Shown: piece after piece, positions 56,018 through 63,618 of the stretch
How positions within the stretch are numbered: position 1 is the first letter of the stretch
Layout: every line of letters begins with the position of its first letter
Assembly: GCF_009856825.1 (NCBI RefSeq)
Contig: NZ_WVTD01000004.1
Location: 248,001-312,000 of the forward strand
Reading direction: 5' to 3'
Length of the DNA stretch: 64,000 nt
Source: Novosphingobium silvae
GTDB taxonomy: Bacteria; Pseudomonadota; Alphaproteobacteria; Sphingomonadales; Sphingomonadaceae
Made by a program: the position numbers and the translations under genes
The notes under the pieces: model-generated
What the model was told of the DNA's origin: nothing
Databases searched by the model: none
Seen by the model: the letters and a program-made list of their open reading frames with translations, nothing else

Positions 56018-56809
56018 TCAGCCGAGCGGCTTGCTCGAGTTGAAGAAGAGGGCCTGGCTGATCGCGGCGCGAACAGTGGCTTCCTGGAAGGGCTTGGTGA
56101 CGAGGTAGGTCGGCTCCGGGCGCTCGCCGGTCAGCAGGCGTTCCGGATAGGCGGTGATGAAGATCACCGGTACGCTCCCGAACTTCTGCAGGTCCTCCAC
56201 CGCGTCGATGCCCGAGCTCCCGTCGGCGAGCTGGATGTCGGCGAGCACAAGCCCTGCGGGATTTTTCTCGAAGATATCCAGAGCCTGCGCGTGAGTGGCG
56301 GCGGTACCGACCACGGTGTGGCCAAGGTCGCTCACGAGCCCTTCAAGCTGCATCGAGATCAGCGGCTCATCCTCGATGATGAGGACCTGGGTTGCGCTTT
56401 CGCCTTCGATCTCCGCAATAGCCTGCGCAACCAGCCCATCGACTTCCTCGACAGTGTAGCCAAGAATCTGCGCGGTCTCCTCGCGTGAGAACTCCTCGAC
56501 GGTGGTCAGAAGCAAGGCCTGCCGGTGCGTCGGTGCGATCGTGGCGAGGCGTTCCTGCGCAGCCTGTTCGTGGCCGCCTGTGGAAGGGGCGCTGGCCTCC
56601 TCCACATGGCCGGTGGCCCAGATGCGGGTGAAGGCACCGTAGAGTGCCGCGCGGCTGCGTGCGATCGCCTCGCGCAGCGAACGGTCGGCGAGCGCGGCTT
56701 CCAGGGTGGCGCGGACATAGGCGTCACCCGAATGCTGCGAACCCGTGAGGGCGCGCGCATAGCGGCGCAGGTAGGGCAGCTGGATGGCGATCTGGTCAGA
56801 GACGGACAT
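56018..56809 (-). CDS. phyR: General stress response regulator PhyR
   Basis: 263 residues. An N-terminal sigma-factor-like domain (QLPYLRRYARALTGSQHSGDAYVRATLEA, FSREETAQILGYTVEEVDGLV) is fused to a C-terminal receiver (QVLIIEDEPLISMQLEG) with phosphoacceptor Asp191 in LADIQLADG and Lys in LVTKPF. When phosphorylated it binds NepR and frees EcfG (partner switching). The upstream region contains an EcfG-type box on both strands, so it should be autoregulated. Confidence 0.96.
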   Translation of the reverse strand: MSVSDQIAIQLPYLRRYARALTGSQHSGDAYVRATLEAALADRSLREAIARSRAALYGAFTRIWATGHVEEASAPSTGGHEQAAQERLATIAPTHRQALLLTTVEEFSREETAQILGYTVEEVDGLVAQAIAEIEGESATQVLIIEDEPLISMQLEGLVSDLGHTVVGTAATHAQALDIFEKNPAGLVLADIQLADGSSGIDAVEDLQKFGSVPVIFITAYPERLLTGERPEPTYLVTKPFQEATVRAAISQALFFNSSKPLG

Positions 56810-56952
56810 TCATGTTCCTCAGGCCTTTTTGGGATATCATTCCCGATTGCAAGACGATGGGCGCCCTTGCGCCAGCGGGCCGATGTCGTTTGTCTGACTC
56901 CGCATGGCAGATAGGGCAACCGGAAAATTTTTTGCGGTGGATCGCAATCCGG

Positions 56953-56979
56953 GGAACCAACGAAGGGCCGTCACGTTCC
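56953..56979. promoter_or_regulatory. Divergent EcfG-type promoter upstream of phyR
   Basis: On the plus strand GGAAC-N16-CGTT (56953-56977) is an exact match. On the minus strand GGAAC-N16-GGTT (56979-56955) faces phyR. The palindromic GGAAC-N17-GTTCC layout repeats that at 54053. The plus-strand promoter has no downstream protein gene of its own before the second sigma factor's promoter. Confidence 0.7.
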
Positions 56980-56983
56980 CACA

Positions 56984-57080
56984 TTGTCACCACTGGCTCC
57001 CCCACCCCCCCCGCAAACCGGTGGTGACCCGATCCCGAGGCCTCTGTTCACAACTTGTGAGCGGAGGCCTCAAAGTTTTG
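56984..57080 (+). ncRNA. Candidate GsrN-like general-stress small RNA with C-rich loop
   Basis: Just after the exact EcfG promoter comes an 11-bp stem GTCACCACTGG (56986-56996) / CCGGTGGTGAC (57018-57028, one G-T pair). Its 21-base loop has 15 C, including a run of eight. Next comes a continuous 15-bp hairpin 57037-57051 / 57057-57071 (outer GAGGCCTC on both sides, loop AACTT) followed by AAAGTTTTG. No protein gene fits here. The Caulobacter GSR small RNA GsrN is likewise a sigma-T-dependent RNA with an exposed C-rich 5' loop. The 5' end is inferred from the promoter, giving about 95 nt. In 56810-57227 (418 bp) no other feature was seen besides the promoters. Confidence 0.5.
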
Positions 57081-57166
57081 GCATCGGGAATGTTCCCGAA
57101 CGGTGCGTGCATCGGCATTCTGGTGCGATGTTCCGGATCGTAGCCGGGACGAAATGTCGCGGTGCG

Positions 57167-57192
57167 GGAACTTTCTTCGGCGCATTGACGTT
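57167..57192 (+). promoter_or_regulatory. EcfG-type general-stress promoter of the second sigma factor
   Basis: GGAAC-N17-CGTT, exact consensus, 36 bp before ATG 57228. Confidence 0.7.
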
Positions 57193-57227
57193 TGGGTTCT
57201 TGACAGGTTTCAATGGAGGGTAACGCC

Positions 57228-57893
57228 ATGTCGACGACGCTCGAAGCTAGCATCGACGCGAAAACAGAGGTCCTGGACCAGCCCAAGGTCGCGCTGAGTG
57301 ACCGGGACTTCAAGCGCGCTCTCTCAGAGGTCGCGCCGCATCTGCGTGCCTTCGCTCGCGGCCTTTGCGGCTGCCGTGACCGCGCCGACGATCTTGCCCA
57401 GGAAGCCATGCTGCGCGCATGGGCCGCTCGCGAGCGCTACGCCGCCGGCACCAACTTCAAGGCATGGACGTTCACGATCCTTCGCAACCACTTCTATTCC
57501 GAAGCCCGCCGCGCTCGCTTTCATGGCGAGTATGACGAGCTTGCGGCCGAGCGGATCCTGCGTGCCGAAGCAAGCCAGGAAAGCGCGGTTGAACTCGCCG
57601 ACGTCCTTCGCGCGCTCACGGCCATCCCGGAAAGCTATCGCGAAGCGCTGGTGCTGGTTGCTGCCGGCAATCTCTCCTATGAAGAGATCGCCGACATCTG
57701 CGGGATCGCGCTGGGAACGGTGAAGAGCCGCATCTGCCGGGCCCGTGCGATGCTTTCGAAGATCATCGAATCCGGCCAGCTTCCGGACTTCCGGCACAAC
57801 TTCGTTCTCGGTGGCGAGGCTATCGATGCTTTCTTCGCCGAACTGGTGAAGGTTGCCAATGCCGACCAGGGTCGCCTGCTCGCCGCCGCCTGA
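57228..57893 (+). CDS. Second EcfG-type (ECF15-like) sigma factor
   Basis: 221 residues. Region 2: VAPHLRAFARGLCGCRDRADDLAQEAMLRAW and NFKAWTFTILRNHFYSEARRARF; region 4: NLSYEEIADICGIALGTVKSRICRARAMLSKI. It has an extra N-terminal stretch of ~25 residues and a C-terminal extension (HNFVLGGEAIDAFFAELVKVANA) not present in the first EcfG. GGAGGG lies seven bases before ATG 57228. It has its own EcfG box, so EcfG likely amplifies it. No second NepR is seen beside it. Confidence 0.9.
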   Translation: MSTTLEASIDAKTEVLDQPKVALSDRDFKRALSEVAPHLRAFARGLCGCRDRADDLAQEAMLRAWAARERYAAGTNFKAWTFTILRNHFYSEARRARFHGEYDELAAERILRAEASQESAVELADVLRALTAIPESYREALVLVAAGNLSYEEIADICGIALGTVKSRICRARAMLSKIIESGQLPDFRHNFVLGGEAIDAFFAELVKVANADQGRLLAAA

Positions 57894-57928
57894 TCGCATC
57901 TACGTCCAGTACAAAGGAATTTCGTGCT

Positions 57929-58366
57929 TTGGGTGCGACGCTGCCGAGCGCCGGGAAGATCCTCATCGTCGAGGATGAATTTCTGGTGGCGCTACAACTC
58001 GAAGACATCCTCGCAGATGGCGGGCACGAGGTTGTCGGCATCGTACCTGATGCGCAAAGCCTCGGCAGCCTTGTGCAGGTGCCGGACGTTGCCCTTGTCG
58101 ATCTGAACCTCCGCGACGGGTTGACCGGTCCCGCAATCGCGCGTGATCTTTCCGAGCGTTACGGGGCCCGCATCATCTACGTGACGGCGAACCCCGGGCA
58201 GATCGACGAGCCTGCGGCCACGGCCTTGGGCATCGTCCAGAAGCCGTTCACGCGGCAGACGATCCTTTCCGCGATTGCCTATGCACTCTGCGATGGTGCT
58301 TCCGGCGAGCGGCCGGCGGAACTGGAAGCGGTGCGCCAGCAGGTCGCCTCCCGCGTCGACGACTAG
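57929..58366 (+). CDS. Single-domain response regulator (PhyR-receiver-like)
   Basis: 145 residues. Receiver domain with KILIVEDEFLVALQLEDIL, phosphoacceptor Asp58 in ALVDLNLRDG, and VTANPGQ, Lys in VQKPF. No output domain. The PFTRQ and NP-x-Q details resemble the receiver of PhyR more than CheY. It probably tunes GSR phosphotransfer, as single-domain regulators do in other sphingomonads. It starts at TTG 57929; no ATG or GTG fits in this frame, and AAAGGA is 12 bases upstream. It follows the second sigma gene by 35 bp. Confidence 0.8.
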   Translation: MGATLPSAGKILIVEDEFLVALQLEDILADGGHEVVGIVPDAQSLGSLVQVPDVALVDLNLRDGLTGPAIARDLSERYGARIIYVTANPGQIDEPAATALGIVQKPFTRQTILSAIAYALCDGASGERPAELEAVRQQVASRVDD

Positions 58367-58439
58367 GCGCACGAAGCAGAGCGCTTCCCTGAAAAGAACC
58401 AGGCGCTCTTCGGACTGCCTGGCAAGGAACGGACGCTAG

Positions 58440-58709
58440 ATGAACGAAACGCTCCTGCAATCCCTTCAATACTATGGCGCCGCTGCGGGAACCGTGGCGG
58501 CGCTTATCGTTTCACTGGACCTTGGTCGGCGCTGGACCGGCTTCGGCTTCGTGATTTTCGTCACGAGCTCCATCGCGCTGATGGCGTGGGGCTTCCTTGA
58601 TGAGAAGGCGCAGGGGATCGGCCTGCAGAACGTCGCGCTTTTCGTGATCAATTGCGTTGGCGTGTGGCGATACCTTCTCTCCAAGCACCGGAAGCAAGTC
58701 ACCTCATAG
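58440..58709 (+). CDS. Small membrane protein of unknown function
   Basis: 89 residues with three membrane segments (YYGAAAGTVAALIVSLDLG, FGFVIFVTSSIALMAWGFL, NVALFVINCVGVWRYLL). No family recognised. It lies downstream of the GSR response regulator and before a terminator. The stretch before it contains a short AGAGCGC/GCGCTCT hairpin. Probably co-transcribed with the response regulator. Confidence 0.7.
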   Translation: MNETLLQSLQYYGAAAGTVAALIVSLDLGRRWTGFGFVIFVTSSIALMAWGFLDEKAQGIGLQNVALFVINCVGVWRYLLSKHRKQVTS

Positions 58710-58714
58710 CGAAG

Positions 58715-58746
58715 GGGCGCGCCGGTGGAAGCCGGCGCGCCCTCTT
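58715..58746 (+). terminator. Hairpin terminator
   Basis: GGGCGCGCCGG / CCGGCGCGCCC with loop TGGAAG, followed by a weak TCTT tail. Confidence 0.6.
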
Positions 58747-58770
58747 CACGGCTGCTACCAACCGGCTGGA

Positions 58771-59235
58771 TTATACAGGGCCGAGAGCATGTTCGCCTGA
58801 CTCGTCGGCGCCGATCGGCGTTCCGGTCAGCAGCTTGAACGCTCCCTTGAGCCCAAGATCGGACGTCCAGACCTCGCCATCTTCGATATCGAAGCGCAGC
58901 ATCAGCACGGACGGGTCGTCCTTGCCGCCGGGGAACCAGGCTTCCACGGCATTGTTCCACTGCTTCTCGCGGATGGACCTGTCGGTTTCCTCCACCAGCG
59001 TGCCCGAGATGCAGGCAAATACGTCATGTCCCTTGGTCATGACCTGACCCATGGCCTTGCCGCCTGGCGCGATGCGATTGTCGCGCTTGGCGAAGAACCA
59101 GATCGCATGATGGGCCTCCTTGTCGAGCTGGGCCGTCATCGGCTCGGCGTGGCCAGGGGCGCCGTCCAGCTTGATCATGATGAAGGGACTGGTCTGGAAA
59201 GCTTTCCAGAAAGTCTCGCGGATGTCCTTGTCCAT
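58771..59235 (-). CDS. Pyridoxamine 5'-phosphate oxidase-family general stress protein
   Basis: 154 residues. Resembles the general stress protein 26 group of the split-barrel flavin family: MDKDIRETFWKAFQTSPFIMIKL, AIWFFAKRDNRIA and a C-terminal VWTSDLGLKGAFKLLTG. These proteins bind FMN or FAD; the substrate is unknown. An exact EcfG box lies 33 bp upstream of the start, which supports a stress role. Confidence 0.85.
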   Translation of the reverse strand: MDKDIRETFWKAFQTSPFIMIKLDGAPGHAEPMTAQLDKEAHHAIWFFAKRDNRIAPGGKAMGQVMTKGHDVFACISGTLVEETDRSIREKQWNNAVEAWFPGGKDDPSVLMLRFDIEDGEVWTSDLGLKGAFKLLTGTPIGADESGEHALGPV

Positions 59236-59267
59236 GGCTCTTCTCCTGGGTTTAGGTTCGGGGGATC

Positions 59268-59293
59268 AACGCGCCTTGCTGCGCGACCGTTCC
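59268..59293 (-). promoter_or_regulatory. EcfG-type general-stress promoter (minus strand)
   Basis: Minus strand GGAAC-N17-CGTT, exact consensus, ending 33 bp before the start codon of the general stress protein gene. Confidence 0.7.
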
Positions 59294-59342
59294 ATGCAAC
59301 GGCCAGCCCGTCGCTTTGGACGAGCCGGGCCGTTGCGCCGGA

Positions 59343-59825
59343 TCATTCTCGCGCGTCGCCCGGTAGCTGCTTCTCGGCGATCTCCAGTTCCCTGGGCTTG
59401 CGCCTCTCGAACACTTCCGCGAGGCGCGCTTCCGCATCGTCCGAAAGGGTTTCGGCGGCAGAGGGGAACATCTCTTCCTCCTCCTCGTCGATATGGTGGA
59501 GGTAGCGGTGACGCATTTCCTTGAACTTCGCGAGCCACTCCGACGAGGTGATGTCCAGTTCGACGAGTTCGCCGAGATAGTCGTCGACTTCCTTGTGCTC
59601 GGAGACCGAGTGGCGCGCTTCGTCGCGCAGGTCGGGGCAGGCGAGCATGGTCGCGTAGAGTGATTCCTCTTCCGCTGCGGCATGGGCCTGCAGCTCCTTG
59701 CGCAGCTTGTCGAAAAGCGCGCTGCGCTGTTCGCCTTCGCCCGAAGTTTCGCCGATCTCTTCGAGCATCACCCGCTGCCTGTCGTGGTCGGCCTTGAGGT
59801 CCTGGAATATCCGTGCTTCTGCCAT
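59343..59825 (-). CDS. Hemerythrin HHE domain-containing protein
   Basis: 160 residues. Four-helix cation-binding domain: FQDLKADHDRQRVMLEEI, ELQAHAAAEEESLYATML, SVSEHKEVDDYL and HRYLHHIDEEEEEMFP give the His/Glu ligands for a di-iron site. Such stand-alone HHE proteins are often stress-linked oxygen/NO or iron-binding proteins. CAGGAG precedes ATG 59825; the frame continues to 59912 without family sequence. Confidence 0.88.
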   Translation of the reverse strand: MAEARIFQDLKADHDRQRVMLEEIGETSGEGEQRSALFDKLRKELQAHAAAEEESLYATMLACPDLRDEARHSVSEHKEVDDYLGELVELDITSSEWLAKFKEMRHRYLHHIDEEEEEMFPSAAETLSDDAEARLAEVFERRKPRELEIAEKQLPGDARE

Positions 59826-59858
59826 GGTGAACTCCTGCGCTGTCGTTTCTTTGCAGCA

Positions 59859-59883
59859 GGAACTGTCCGCGAAGCATCGGGTT
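59859..59883 (+). promoter_or_regulatory. Possible EcfG-type promoter upstream of topoisomerase IB
   Basis: GGAAC-N16-GGTT, one base off the consensus in the -10 element, 77 bp before ATG 59960. Confidence 0.45.
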
Positions 59884-59959
59884 TCCGCAGCGATCCGACA
59901 ACTTCCCGCCACCTTGCGCGTTCAGGATAAGCAAGGGTCTGACGGGAAAGCCCAAACTG

Positions 59960-60934
59960 ATGTCGCAACTCAAATTCGCCGACGATACCGTTCCGGGCAT
60001 CACCCGGAAGCTCGTGCGCGGCAACAAGTGGGCCTACTTCGATGTCGGTGGCGAGCGGATCACCGAGCGTGACGAGATCGACCGGTTGAACCGGATCGCG
60101 CTCCCGCCTGCCTACGAGAAATGCTGGTACTCGCCCGATCCGGACGTCCACCTCCTCGCAACGGGATACGATGCGAGAGGGCGCAAGCAGTACCGCTATC
60201 ACCCGAACTGGCGCGAAAGCCGCGAGGCCATGAAGTTCGATCTGTGCGCCCGCTTCGGGGAAGCGCTGCCCGCGCTGCGCAAGCGGGTGGCCAGCGACAT
60301 AGCCGGGCGCAAGCTGGTGCGCGATCGTGCGATCGCCTCGGTCGTCGCCCTGCTCGATACCGGCGCGATCCGCGTGGGGAACGAATGCTACGCCAAGACC
60401 AACAAGAGCTTCGGCGCCACCACGCTGCGCAACCGCCATGCCAAGATCGAGCGGGGGACGCTGAGGCTGCGCTTCAAGGGCAAGTCGGGCAAGCAGCAGG
60501 AAATCGCCTGCGACGATCCCGCGCTGGTGCGATGCGTGCGCAAGATGCAGGACCTCCCCGGCCAGCACCTCTTCCAGTACCTCGATGATGAGGGCGATGC
60601 AGTTCCGGTCCACAGCCATGACGTGAACGAATACTTGGCCGAAACCATGGGGCAGGGCTTCACGGCCAAGCACTTCCGCACATGGACGGCGACGACGCTG
60701 GGCTTCTCGCTGCTGCATTCCCAGCCGGGATTGTCGCTGCGCACGTTGTTGGAGGAAGTGTCGCAGCGCCTTGGCAATACGCCCGCGATCGCTCGCAAGT
60801 CCTACGTCCACCCAGCGGTGATCGCAGCCGCGAAAGGAGATCCCGGCGCGCTCGGCATTCCCGACCGGCTGCCGCGCGCCACCCGCTGGATGAGCAGGGA
60901 AGAGCGAGGGCTGCTGCACTTCCTCGAGGCTTGA
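59960..60934 (+). CDS. DNA topoisomerase IB (poxvirus/bacterial type)
   Basis: 324 residues. N-terminal domain (GITRKLVRGNKWAYFDVGGERIT, IALPPAYEKCWYSPDP) and catalytic domain with RLRFKGKSGKQQE, KHFRTWTATT and the active-site Tyr282 in KSYVHP. It relaxes supercoils through a 3'-phosphotyrosine intermediate. Bacterial homologues are scattered and often near stress genes. The gene is divergent from hemerythrin. Confidence 0.92.
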   Translation: MSQLKFADDTVPGITRKLVRGNKWAYFDVGGERITERDEIDRLNRIALPPAYEKCWYSPDPDVHLLATGYDARGRKQYRYHPNWRESREAMKFDLCARFGEALPALRKRVASDIAGRKLVRDRAIASVVALLDTGAIRVGNECYAKTNKSFGATTLRNRHAKIERGTLRLRFKGKSGKQQEIACDDPALVRCVRKMQDLPGQHLFQYLDDEGDAVPVHSHDVNEYLAETMGQGFTAKHFRTWTATTLGFSLLHSQPGLSLRTLLEEVSQRLGNTPAIARKSYVHPAVIAAAKGDPGALGIPDRLPRATRWMSREERGLLHFLEA

Positions 60935-60992
60935 AGGACCGCCGCATGAACGCCCTGTTGGAAAGATCGGGCACTCGCTCTAAAGCGGCACC

Positions 60993-61484
60993 ATGAGCCT
61001 TTCTCCCATCCTCGTCATCACCACCGGTGGCACCATCGACAAGCAGTATTTCGACGCGCTGAGCGAGTATCAGATCGTTGAAAGCGTGATCCCCCGGCTT
61101 CTCGAGACGGCGCGTGTGGCCCACCCTTTCCGCGTCGTCGAGTTGCTGCGCAAGGACAGCCTGGACTTCACCGACGAGGACCGCGCCCTCATCGCAGCGA
61201 CCATCGCGGGCGCGCCGGAAAGCCATGTCGTGATCACGCATGGAACCGACACGATGACGGAAACCGCAGCCGCCATCGAACATATCGAGGGCAAGACCGT
61301 GGTGCTCTGCGGAGCGCTGGCGCCCGCCCGCTTCGCCGAGAGCGACGCCGCGTTCAATCTGGGCATGGCATTCGCCTGCTGCCAGTCCGCCCGCCCCGGC
61401 GTCTGGATCACCATGAGCGGTTCGGTGTTCGACGGCCTGAAGGTTCGCAAGGATCGCGAAGCCGGGAAGTTCGTCGCTCGTTAA
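60993..61484 (+). CDS. Single-domain asparaginase-like protein
   Basis: 163 residues, corresponding to the N-terminal domain of L-asparaginase: VITTGGTIDKQYFDA near the start (nucleophile Thr) and VVITHGTDTMTETA (second Thr-Asp). It lacks the C-terminal domain found in classical asparaginases. Short asparaginase-domain proteins are a known group of uncertain activity. It is 58 bp downstream of topoisomerase IB. Confidence 0.78.
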   Translation: MSLSPILVITTGGTIDKQYFDALSEYQIVESVIPRLLETARVAHPFRVVELLRKDSLDFTDEDRALIAATIAGAPESHVVITHGTDTMTETAAAIEHIEGKTVVLCGALAPARFAESDAAFNLGMAFACCQSARPGVWITMSGSVFDGLKVRKDREAGKFVAR

Positions 61485-61635
61485 CTACTGCAATGGTTGC
61501 CGGAGCTGGTGTCTAGGGGGCCTTCCCTAGACGCTGCTTGGGTGATCGCTAACCCCAAGCCGGTACGCCTTTGCAGGGCAGGTGCCGTGTTCCGTGCTTA
61601 CAGCGCACGTCGGCCCTCCCGGAAAGGTAGGGAAC

Positions 61636-63123
61636 GTGACGCTGGGAGTGCAACTCGCGCCGGAAATCCAGGCTCCGCTGACCCATGCGCCGTTCGGGGC
61701 GCTGATCGTCGAGCACTCGGGCGTCATCACCTGGGCCAACTCGGTGTGCGCCACCCTTTTCGCCGAGCCCGATCCCGAAAGCCTGCGCCTTGGCCTGCTG
61801 TTCGTGTGGTTCTGCGACGAGGACGCAGAAACGCTGCGGCAGATGTTCGAGCTTTTCTTTGCCGCGCCGGTGGCGCAACGCGATCCTTGGACGCGCAAGT
61901 TCGTTCTCAACGCTGCGGACGGCTCCCGCCCGAATGTGGCGCTGACGCTTGCACCTGTCACGGGGCTGGAGGACGGAGACGGGGCCCAGCGTGCGGTCGT
62001 CTACCTGCGCAACATCACCCGCGAAGTCACCGCCGAGCGTCGGTTCGCCCAGATGTTCGATACGCTGCCGCTCGGTCTGGTAGTCGTCGATGGCAGAGGC
62101 CGTATCGCGCAGGCCAATCCTGCTCTCGCCTCGCAGTTCGGCTATCCGGTAGAGGATCTGATCGGGCGGAACCTCGATATCCTTCTGCCCGAGCGCTACC
62201 GGATCGCGCATGCCGGGCACGTGGCCGCCTATAGCGCAAGTCCGGCTTCGCGGATGATGGCGCCGAACGAAGAGATCACCGGCCTCCACAGCTCGGGCCG
62301 CGAGTTCCCCGTCGAGATCGGCCTCACGCGCTTCGAGAACCCCGGCCAGTCGCTGTGCATGGCGATCGTCAGCGACATCACCTTCCGCAAGCAGTCGCAA
62401 ACCGCGCTGCAGCAGACCAACGCGCAGCTGGAAGAGTTCACTTATGTCGCCAGCCACGACCTGCGCTCGCCGCTGCGGGGGATCGCCGATCTGGTCAGCT
62501 GGATTCGCGAGGACCTTGCCGATGAACATGGCGAGGATGCCTTGCCTCAGGCCGTGCGGCACAACTTCGATCGTATCACGCAGCGGATCGAGCGGTGCGA
62601 GCAGATGATCGACGACCTGCTCAGCTATGCCCGGGCAGGCGTGCGCGACCCCCAGGTGCACCGCATCGATCCTCGCGAACTGGTGGAGGAAGCCATGGCC
62701 ATGGTGGTCATCCCAGAGGGGTTCGAGGTGGAAGTCGATGTCGATGTCGCGGGCGGAACCCTGATGGCGCCGCGCGCGCCCTTGTCTACTTCGCTGCGCA
62801 ACCTCATCGCCAATGCGGTCAAGCACCACGGCGGTACGACCGGCCGCATTCGCATCGCCATGCGAGAGGAGGGGCGCTTCTCGATCTTCTCGGTCGACGA
62901 TGATGGGCAGGGCATCCCACCGGGCAACGAGGAGCGCATCTTCAAGCTCTTCCACCGCGCATCGCCGGGGACCGATGGCGACGGTGTCGGCCTCGCCTTC
63001 ACCAGGCGCATGATCAATGCCCATGGCGGCATGGTGACCGCCAGGGGGCAGGGGGAGCTCGGGGGCGCGAGTTTCGAGGTGCATTGGCCGCGAATCCTCC
63101 TGAGGGAGAGTGACGATGATTGA
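61636..63123 (+). CDS. PAS-domain sensor histidine kinase
   Basis: 495 residues from GTG 61636, which has AGGTAGGG upstream (GTG 61582 is an alternative). Two PAS-like domains (about 20-140: FGALIVEHSGVITWANSVC; about 140-260: GLVVVDGRGRIAQANPALASQF, GYPVEDLIGRNLDILLP), then HisKA with His274 (YVASHDLRSPLRGI) and HATPase (NLIANAVKHHGG, DGDGVGLAFTRRMINAHGG). No membrane segments, so it is a soluble sensor. It is followed by two response-regulator genes. Confidence 0.9.
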   Translation: MTLGVQLAPEIQAPLTHAPFGALIVEHSGVITWANSVCATLFAEPDPESLRLGLLFVWFCDEDAETLRQMFELFFAAPVAQRDPWTRKFVLNAADGSRPNVALTLAPVTGLEDGDGAQRAVVYLRNITREVTAERRFAQMFDTLPLGLVVVDGRGRIAQANPALASQFGYPVEDLIGRNLDILLPERYRIAHAGHVAAYSASPASRMMAPNEEITGLHSSGREFPVEIGLTRFENPGQSLCMAIVSDITFRKQSQTALQQTNAQLEEFTYVASHDLRSPLRGIADLVSWIREDLADEHGEDALPQAVRHNFDRITQRIERCEQMIDDLLSYARAGVRDPQVHRIDPRELVEEAMAMVVIPEGFEVEVDVDVAGGTLMAPRAPLSTSLRNLIANAVKHHGGTTGRIRIAMREEGRFSIFSVDDDGQGIPPGNEERIFKLFHRASPGTDGDGVGLAFTRRMINAHGGMVTARGQGELGGASFEVHWPRILLRESDDD

Positions 63124-63586
63124 AATGGCGCCCGCCAGGCGCAGCCGCGATACGGTGGACGGCTCGGTGCTGGATTGCACGGTGCTCCTCGTCGACGACG
63201 ACGATGTCGCGATCGAGGGAGTGCTGCGCAGCTTTCGCAAGCACGAAGTGCCGTGCCGCACGATGACCGCCGGCGATGGCGGCGAGGCGCTCGAGATCCT
63301 GCGCGGCAAACATCCGACCAAGCAGCTCGACACTTCTGTAATCGTCCTGCTGGACCTTAACATGCCCGGGATGGACGGCTTCCAGTTCCTGGATGCGCTG
63401 CGTGCCGATCCGAAGTTGCGCCGCACCGTCGTCTTCGTGCTGTCCACTTCCGCGCGCGAGCAGGACCGGTGCCGCGCCTACGATGGGCATGTCGCGGGCT
63501 ACATGGTCAAGTCGAGCGTCGGGCCGCAGTTTGCCAGGCTCGCCGAGTTCATCGGGAAATACGCCGTCACTCAGAAGCTACCCTGA
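63116..63586 (+). CDS. CheY-like single-domain response regulator (Rcp1-like)
   Basis: 156 residues. Receiver domain with VLLVDDDDVAIEGVLRSF, phosphoacceptor Asp80 in VLLDLNMPGMDGFQFL, STSAREQDR and Lys in MVKSS. Long loop before the aspartate as in the Rcp1 group, often partnered with PAS/phytochrome kinases. ATG 63116 overlaps the kinase stop; GGGAG is seven bases upstream. Confidence 0.88.
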   Translation: MIEMAPARRSRDTVDGSVLDCTVLLVDDDDVAIEGVLRSFRKHEVPCRTMTAGDGGEALEILRGKHPTKQLDTSVIVLLDLNMPGMDGFQFLDALRADPKLRRTVVFVLSTSAREQDRCRAYDGHVAGYMVKSSVGPQFARLAEFIGKYAVTQKLP

Positions 63587-63618
63587 CCGGGCCATCGCCA
63601 GCAAGGACCCTCGCACTC

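Noticed and set aside
56018..56300. Plus-strand frame opposite phyR
   Set aside because: Antisense shadow of phyR with no start signals.
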